From contig NW_019091608.1 of assembly GCF_001949145.1 (NCBI RefSeq), forward strand, positions 245,915 to 271,429: a stretch of DNA of 25,515 nucleotides. Direction: 5' to 3'. This DNA is from Acanthaster planci. Lineage: Eukaryota > Echinodermata > Asteroidea > Valvatida > Acanthasteridae. The translations under genes were made by a program, and so were the position numbers. This document shows positions 12,201-21,200 of this stretch, in pieces (the first letter of the stretch is position 1; every line of letters begins with the position of its first letter). The notes beneath the pieces were generated by a model. The model did not search any database. It was not told where the DNA came from and worked only from the letters and a program-made list of their open reading frames with translations.

Positions 12201-15200
12201 TGAGGTACAAAAGAAAACCCATTCAGCACTGAAAGTTGAAACAACAACTTCAACAATACATGTTGCTCTATCCACAGTTATGCATTCACTAAACTACGAC
12301 AACATGTAATGAATAATGTGTTTCTATCTCTAGGTTAATACATGTACATCTTGCTGCGACTAATTCTAGCAATGAAAAAGAATAGCATTTCTTCTTTCTG
12401 ACTTTTATGGCATCTTTGCTGGAAATGAGGTCCATCTAAAATACTAGAGAAAATCACAGGCAACCATGATAGACCAAGTTTGATTCTTTAACATCAGGGT
12501 AATTTTGCAACAATGGAATCAGATTTAAACACACTTGTGAATACCTTTACAAATAAAAAATATACTTGTAAAGCAGAAAAGGGACTACTGATGTGGTACA
12601 GCTGACAACTTCAAGCTGCATTTCAATTTTTTTTCTACACCACACTGAGTTTGGAAATGGAATGACAATAAATAATTATATCAAAATAATGTCATTCCCA
12701 ATTCGGTGCTTGAACTAGTGCATTAGTGGTCATTTTTGCTACCTTGTATTTTACTCGTAAAAGTGTTCACACAACAACACTTTTAAAATATCATTCCAGT
12801 ACTATGGAACTGTCCATGATATCAAGTATGAAAAAAACAAATCTCAAAAAATAGCAAATGTCAGTGAATTTAGTATGAGAAACTATGCACTTTCTATCAT
12901 CTTGCACAATACGTATACTAAATGGGTAATGGTTTAGACATGTACATGTAAGTACATCCATGTTTGAAGTCCCACCACCATATGCTGCTACATATAAACT
13001 TGAGACCATTAAAGTTGGAGTGTTGGTAAGATTTCCATCTGTGGAAATGCATGGGTTTTTTCAGGCTTGAGGGCTGCTGTTGTTACAAGCCAAATAGCTT
13101 GTCTGAACTCTTGCCGCATTCTGAGCCTCGTCAATACATACAATAACCGTCATTTTATATGTACATGTATTCCAACTTGATGCCAAAATTTACACAGTCC
13201 TCATGATAGAGGAAAATCATACATGACTTTTTGCCCACAATGTAATGAGCAGCAAAACCGGCCCTGAAGTAGCACATGTTGCATTACGAATGACTACTAC
13301 TGTTTTCATCCCCAATGTCCAAGCTGGTTTTGCGATTTTTTATCTACTTTAACCCATGTTTTGTGAAGCAAATGGCCATACAAATGGTCAGGTATTTTTT
13401 CAGTTTCTATAAATTGATGTACTAGCAAAAATTTTCCAAAGCCCTTTTTCCAAGTTGGATTTTTTAAGAAGTACCTGAACGAAAAAATACTGCAAATTCT
13501 AAAATCTTTGCACATTATATTTTTTATCCAAAGGTTCCGGAAACATGCCATCACGGGTCAACTTTCAGGCTCTATTATGCATGCCTTCACGACAATGATG
13601 ATTGTCAACAGAATGGAAGTCAAACTTCACATGAAACCGGGAAACGGTTTTCAAAAAGTTGGTACATGTACTTCTATCGTCTGTTAAAAACCACATGTGG
13701 CAAGTTTTCAAATAATAGAAAGGGAGTCAACAGTCTTTAAATTGCCAGTAAAAATGCTCTTAAATGTTAAGAGCCTGGCTCTTGGAAGAAACAACTCTCA
13801 ATCACCTTAAAAACTTGCAGTTTTGAACCATGACTGAGTAGAATAGAGGAATTGTCTGTAACAACGGCACAGTTGCTCACTCCAACTTTAGTGACTCTTG
13901 CTACTGGTGTGTTTATACATGTAGGTACATGTACATGTGCAAAGAACAATACTCTTTGTAGTGAAAACTACACTGCATAATGTGACGTAGATGAGGCAGC
14001 AGTGCGATTGGTCAGATCACATTTTGTATTAGATACATGTAATAGAATTTATGTAGTAAATACTGCTGACATTATAACGCACATCACATTGTTCAAATAT
14101 ATGGTCTGCCGAATGACACACATACATGTACAGGTATGCATGATTATCTAAACTCACTCAACTCCTTCCACACTGGGATGATGCATTAAGTTCTGCATAA
14201 TTATCAAACTGAGAAGAGAGATTACATATGCCTCCAACTGACAATCAAATTTCAGCACCAGATGATTGATGTGGGTGTTTTTTCAAAAACAAATTGTCTG
14301 ATTTTCCTTTCATGGCCAAACCAATGCCAGTTAGAATTATAGAAAGAAATATAGAGCAATGTTAGTGATTATGTTTCCCATATTGTAGAATAGTTATTGT
14401 TTGAAAAGTTAGGTTGAAAACCACTAGGTATAGTGATACGGTTATAATTAGAATACAATCTTTAAGACTTCCCTGGAAAGTGATACATTATTTTAGTGTG
14501 AGCCAGCTGTACATGTACATGTACTTCATCAAATGAACTGGGTTCTATGGCAAACTTACAAGTACACTTTAGCAACTTTGATTACTGACTTGCTCTGAAG
14601 ACAAAACAACTTGTTTCAAAAGACGAAGTTCTACTTTCAAACGCTATATACATCTGGTAAAGATTTTGAATCTGTATTACACTTTTGCATTTATAATCCT
14701 ATTACGTTTTCTTTAATCTAATTATCTTCAAATTTATTTCATACACTGTACAACTGGCCCTACATGTACATTTGTGTTATCACAGAGCTGAACACAAAAT
14801 GGCTTGAGTGCTGGCTAGTTCCTTGTACATTAAGGCAAATTTAAGTAAATTTATTAAGATCTCCACGTGCGTTTTCCCCCATCCAAACATCCCTCCTTTT
14901 TCCTTGGATTGATATAACACATAAGCATTGAAATCACAGTGTGTACACTTTCAAATTCACAGAAAAGGTATACAATAAAACCTGAATGAGTGAAGGCCAG
15001 AGATACTGCATGTAATGCAAAGATTTTTCAAAGACAATAATCCTCCGATGATTTGGACTGAGAAATCCCTCACAAATTCTATTCACCTGGGTAGAATGCT
15101 GGAGAGGGAGGGTTTTGAGCCTGTTGGTTCACGCTATCCATTACACTGGTTCTGGTGTCAGTGAACCAGTGACAGATCACTGCTTGTGATCCGGATCCGC

Positions 15201-18200
15201 ATGAAATAAATAGACCCTACCTACATGTGCCTACACGCAATCTAGCTTAACTGGGGGTTTCTAGAGCACTCTAGCAAATTCTATACAGCTCTATGCAGAT
15301 GTTACTGATCTGACCTGCAGCTGCTGCAGCAGCAATGGCCCGTGCAGTATGAGGGACTGTGTTAGTGCCGCCCATGTTAACAGATGAGGACATGATGGAG
15401 GCAGTATCACTGGCGCCGTCCGATTCCGACTGCTCCACCAGCGGGGATGACTGTCGGAACTGGTCGGTCATAAGTGACCCCCTACCCATGCTGGACAGGG
15501 TGCCCATGGGATCGGTCAGGGACATGCGGCCGTCAAAGATGGACCAGCGGCCCTGGCTCTGGATGATACGGGGGGACGGATTAGGGATAGTGCCGGATGC
15601 CATCAAGTTCTGGTCATCATTGCCCTCCTCCCCTTTCTCCGCATCCTGAATGTGTTGGTGGTGTGGTGGGGGCAGGGACTCATGCTTGTGGGAGACAGGC
15701 AGCCACTCCAGGATCTAGCCACACATAAAAAAGACATTAAGCTTTTGGAGTGTGAATATAGTTCCACCACAAGTCAGTTGCTTTGTAGTGCCCGATACAG
15801 TCACACTTAAAGGACTCTAGTCGAATCATTTTCAAAATCTCATTGTTGTTCACATTTTGCTTTCACTCAATGGAACTCCATACTTAACTATTTTTACATC
15901 AATGATTCCCTCTGTACAGAAAAACTAAACAGGATATTGATAATCGGGGATGTGTCCATACTAGTACTGGTGATTCTGAATTCTTTACAGAGTTTTTTTT
16001 CCCTGCAATATTGCTGATCCGAAGATAAAATCATCAACAAATTGTGTGTGATGAAAATGTTAAAATTATATTTCCCCCTAATACTGTAGATGCACAGACT
16101 ATAATGGCTGCGAAAAATGGCATACCAACTACTAGCTGGAACAGATTATTCATTTCTTATTAACCCCCCAATATTTTTTTTTCAACAAAGCTTCAAACAC
16201 TTAAATCAACAATATGCAGCTTACCCGGAGGTATGCATGTATTTTTTTGGTGGAGTGTAGATGGCATGTCAGCCAGCGCATGTAGATCATCAGATCTTCT
16301 TCAGTAACCTGGTTGTGAGCGGGTACTTTGCCCATGAGGTAGGCCTCGTGGGCTATGGACAGGCGCCGAGCACGAGCACTCGTGTCTGAATACTCTGCCA
16401 TGATCTCCCTGTCATAAAAAATTTTCAACCTTTTTTGGTCAAAATCAAAACTGAGAGACTAAAATGCCTCCAGCCATAGAGTACCAAAGTGTGACGTCAC
16501 TGTGAACCAGAAAGTACAGTGCAAAGGAATGGAGTACATGCATGAGTTAGTTCACCCTCTGGTTCTTGCGCTAATCCTTTTATACAGTAATTGTGGGTGT
16601 GACATATTCACTTTGGCACTCAATACCAAAAAGAAGCAATTTACAATATCATTTGCATCTAACATGTCCAACATTTATCCCCAAAAGGAGCCTGATGGTT
16701 GACACTGAAAACTACCGAACACATTTAATCACATCAACTGGCCATACTGCTTTCACAATGGCAAACATCCAGTGAGAGAAATCAATGTAAAATTACATGT
16801 ACATAAGAAACAATATGCAAAAAGGTGTCAGGCTGAAGAGTGTTGCCTCTACCAAATGCATGTACCTGTATTTGTTACTTAAGTTGTCAATTCCTTTCCC
16901 TGCAGTTTCAGAAATGATGTTTATTCAACTAGAACAGTTTTTGTGAAGCTCATCAAAGACTTTTATTTATCACATACAAACACTTTGTCTGTAAATTAGC
17001 CAGGTATTTATTAGTCTGTTTAAAATCATACTATGAAATTGTGCTCTACATTAAGTTTTCTTCCTTTTGAATAAACTACAAACTAATATAATTGTTGACA
17101 GCAGCCCAGAGTGCTCTTATTACAGAAGATTAGTCATTCTGTGGATAACATACCANNNNNNNNNNNNNNNNNNNNNNNNNNNNNNNNNNNNNNNNNNNNN
17201 NNNNNNNNNNNNNNNNNNNNNNNNNNNNNNNNNNNNNNNNNNNNNNNNNNNNNNNNNNNNNNNNNNNNNNNNNNNNNNNNNNNNNNNNNNNNNNNNNNNN
17301 NNNNNNNNNNNNNNNNNNNNNNNNNNAGACAAACTTATGAGGTGTCCGAGCTGTGAGAAAAAGTTAGGGAATTTGAACCCTCATTTATAGCCTGATGTTT
17401 CAAATTTCTGAAATTTATCAGGCGTCAGATTATTTTTAAGCTGTCGGACTTTCAATATGGTTCCCAAGAAAGTGATGACTTCTGACTATTGTCCTTCACA
17501 CTTCATGAAAAAAACATACATTTTGTAAGCTCATCATGGATGATCTCTTACAAGGCAATCCACTGGGAACTTATTACTCTAACCATTCATTGTTAAATCA
17601 GCATACTGTACGTTGTTGAGGCTCAATAAGCCTTTTGCGAGTTAACTTTGACACAAATCTGGTACACAGAGTTCTTCAAATTCACGTGAACATAACAAAA
17701 CCACTGTTGCTATACCTCGTGACTTGGGGCAAGCTTTTGCTAAGTTACATAAGAGATGCCTTGCAACAATACACTGTCCTCAATGGATAAGAAGGTACAA
17801 AGGAACCAGTCCATTCCAGAGATGGTGGTCGCTATGCAAAAGCTTGCCCCGAATCATGAGGTATAGCAACGGTGTCTTTAGTCTGGGGTATTTAAATTGT
17901 TATGTTTATTCAAATTCAACTCGCAAATGGCTTATTGGAGGAATCTCAAGTTTCTTGAATATGACCAACTTACGCTAGTCGTTTCTGGTAGGGTGCGTAG
18001 AGGGCCTCCAATGCACTGGTGTGCTCACAGAATCTCTTCCATCGCAGCATGTGCATATGCTTGCACTGCACCAGCTGCTGGATGCGATCGCAAAAGTGCT
18101 GCAGACCAAGAAAAAACTTCTTAATTATTTATCCACTTTTGCTACATGTATACAACCAAATGCCATAAACACTTACTCAGTGGGTCATCTGTACACAATT

Positions 18201-21200
18201 TGCACAACACTTCTAAACCAAACCCCATATTTAGCAACTTTCTGGGGTGCCATCAGAGTGATATATGCTATTCAAGCTTCATAAAGCTGAATTTGTGTAT
18301 ACAGTGCACAAAACAAGTGGGAGATTATAGCGTGTGTACACATCCACCAGCACAGACCAAGAGCACATCATTAATAATAACAATTTATTCATTTATAAAG
18401 TGCAAATTTCATATAGATATGTTCAAATGCCCTCTACAATGAAGACATTAAGTGTGGAAAAATGAATACATTTAAACATGGTTGAGCCGAAGGCATACAA
18501 GGGCACCTCGGGCAGCCGTCAAACAGCCCACATTCGCCAATATCAGTAAAGGGGAGACAGTAAGAAGCAGTTAGAGTTTCAGAGGTGGGAGGAAAACCCC
18601 GGAGCAATATTCTGGGTAAACCCCACGGAGTCATGTAGGGACTGAAAACCCAATCCACATGTGGCCCGGCCCGGGAATCGAACCCGGGACCACAGAGGTG
18701 GAAAGTGAGGAAAGAACTACCTTGCCAACCTGACTCCCCATTTTGATTAACTCATCCATTCCCTTATCAGTGGTGTGCGTAATAGGGAGGCACAGGGGGC
18801 ATGTGCCTACATGTACCTCCCACACAAGGCCAAGTCCCCCTCCAGAAATTAAGAAAGGAAAACATCTGGTGATAGTCCGTCTTGGTCATTGTTTTAAGTG
18901 TGACTAACCCATTGAGTGACCTCTCCATAAAGTCCAACATGTCCGAGTGCCCCACTGCAACATGTAGACAGTTACCCCACTGCCCAGAAAATGCAGACTA
19001 AAAGAGCATTTTGCATGTCATCTGACGGGAACTGGTTAAGGCTAATTTTGTTGGATATAATCACTGGACATGTGTTTGGCGGGTCTTAAAGGTGTGTTTA
19101 AGACTGGCTCAGGAGAACGAATGCAACTAATGCCCTAGCTACGGACAAGGGCATTATCAGAGTTCATTCTCCTGAGCCTGTTTCATTCCCATTCATTAAT
19201 ACCATATTAGTTAGAGTCAAAAGAAGTCAATTTACGATACATTTCCAAGCGATTTCTTCATGAAGTTTCTTTTCATTTTCCTGAACACCTCCCTCCATTT
19301 TAAGGTATATTCCTTGAGCAAGAAATCCAGAAGAATCTCCTTATATGGAATAAGTGTGCATGTAGCACATTTTCCATGGTGCACACAAACTCTTGACCAA
19401 TAGGAATGGATTAACGTGTCTCGTATCCAGGTAAAAGTGCATTATTACACAGTGGGCATTATCAGATGTTAATACACAGTCACATTGCACATTGTTCAAT
19501 AGGGAAACTGGAAACTGAGATATTTATGAATCAATTTCAACACAAAGTCTAACCACATGCCATCAGTATCCTTGCTTGACCAAGGTATGGCTAGGCTATG
19601 AAGTGACCCTAGTAACCACACCAACCTGATGCAGAATGAGGGGCAGACTCTCCTCTGTGTACTCCTTCTGTAGACTGATCTCCATCTCTTCCTTCATCAC
19701 ATCTGCCTGCATGACAAGAGGAAGTGCTTCGCTCACCTAAAAGAAAAGCATGACCAACAGTTGATAACAAGTTTCAAAGATATTTCTGTGAGTTTGGCCC
19801 TGCACAAAATTTTCTTGCAGACATGTGTGTTAAATAGCAGGTTTAGCTATGTACTAAGAATTATGGGGCTCAGATCTTGTGAGGAAAGTACAAGTATACA
19901 TCTCCATAATTTTTTGACAAGGGAAAGGGCTGTTATCATTTCTTCCACTTTTTGGTGGTAAATAACAGAAATGTAAAGAGAAAATTTTGAAGGAAATGAG
20001 TTTAAATTAAAGGGGGACCAGCGAAAGCATAAGCCTGGATCTCTTATGTGGAGGCGTTCTGTCGGTAGCGCAACTGGGGCGAAATTCTACTGGGGAAATG
20101 TTACGAGCAAACTTAAGGAGTTCCCTGTAACAAGGCAAAATGTTCTCATTGCAGATGGAAAAGGGAGCAGCATTTCACCAAATGTGAATGCTCAAAAGGC
20201 CTGTGATGCTTTCAAAATTTAACAGTATTGCATATTTCAAACTGTTACCTATTTTATTAAAAACCTAAAGGGAATAAGTACATGTATGATACACGTTGGA
20301 ATCATTTGCTTTGGTTCCAAGGTATAACGAGATTTGTCAGCGAACCATATTCACTTGTTACACTTACCTCCATTGCTCTTTTTATGACCAACTCTCTCTG
20401 CTTTCGAAAATGGTCGATGCTCTTTGGCAAGGAGCAAGAGCTGTATAAGGTAACCAAAAAAGCATTAAATCTAGTCTTACCATTTTAAAAAAGTTAAGGC
20501 TGACCCTTGTCATCTCAAACTAAATGTGGTTATTTTATTTGGTTTCCAGGCTGCAATACACATTTGCATAATCCTTGTTATTGAATATAAAACCAGCAAC
20601 ACCTGAAGAATTTAAGTACAAATGCACACTGTACATGTACCTGGCAGTTTTGTGAGAGCCACCAATCATGTCATTTTCCTCGATGTCATTCTGGAGGTCA
20701 GTCAACTCCTTGGCGAGACCTTCCTCCAAGTTCCGGATCTTCTCAGTCCCACCCACCTGGTAGAGCTCCATGGAAGACATAGTGTTGGGGCAGGTTGGTA
20801 GGTCAGGAACATGGATCAGTGCAGCACTCAAAACAGCAGCTGTGTGTGTCCATTACTGGTGGTGCTTTGTTATAACAAAATCCTTACAAAACAAAAAAAA
20901 ATTAAAAGGTCAATCACATTGACGAAAGTGATTCTGAATGGAAGTTTGCATTTCTGCCAATAACGGGCCTCACCTCTAGCTCAGCGGAGGTCCACATCAC
21001 AGTTTAATTCCCTTTGATCTCTCAATGATGGTCATGGAAATGTAGACCAGGTTGAGCCCAGGTGCTCAGCAGGGTGCGAGTACCATGATGAAAAATGTGT
21101 AGGGAATATTGTCTATAGCACTGGTCTCAACTAGTACACACGGTGTACTGGATGACCCAAGCATAGGCGTAACAATGATTTTTTCCAAAAGAGGGGGGTT

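Noticed and set aside
13306-13554. 82-codon minus-strand frame in the long intron as an extra exon
   Set aside because: AT-rich, no good splice sites in a fitting phase, and exons 7 and 8 already join in phase.
15359-15649. 96-codon plus-strand open frame
   Set aside because: Antisense shadow of exon 7; splice sites and phase support the minus strand.
17067-17390. Open frames spanning the N gap
   Set aside because: Mostly undetermined bases; no evidence.
18661-18735. Functional tRNA gene
   Set aside because: The T arm is convincing but the acceptor and D arms do not pair, and a SINE body and tail follow. It is a tRNA-derived SINE head.
20041-20110. tRNA D-arm-like GTCGGTAGCGCAACTGG
   Set aside because: No matching B box or cloverleaf partner within tRNA distance.
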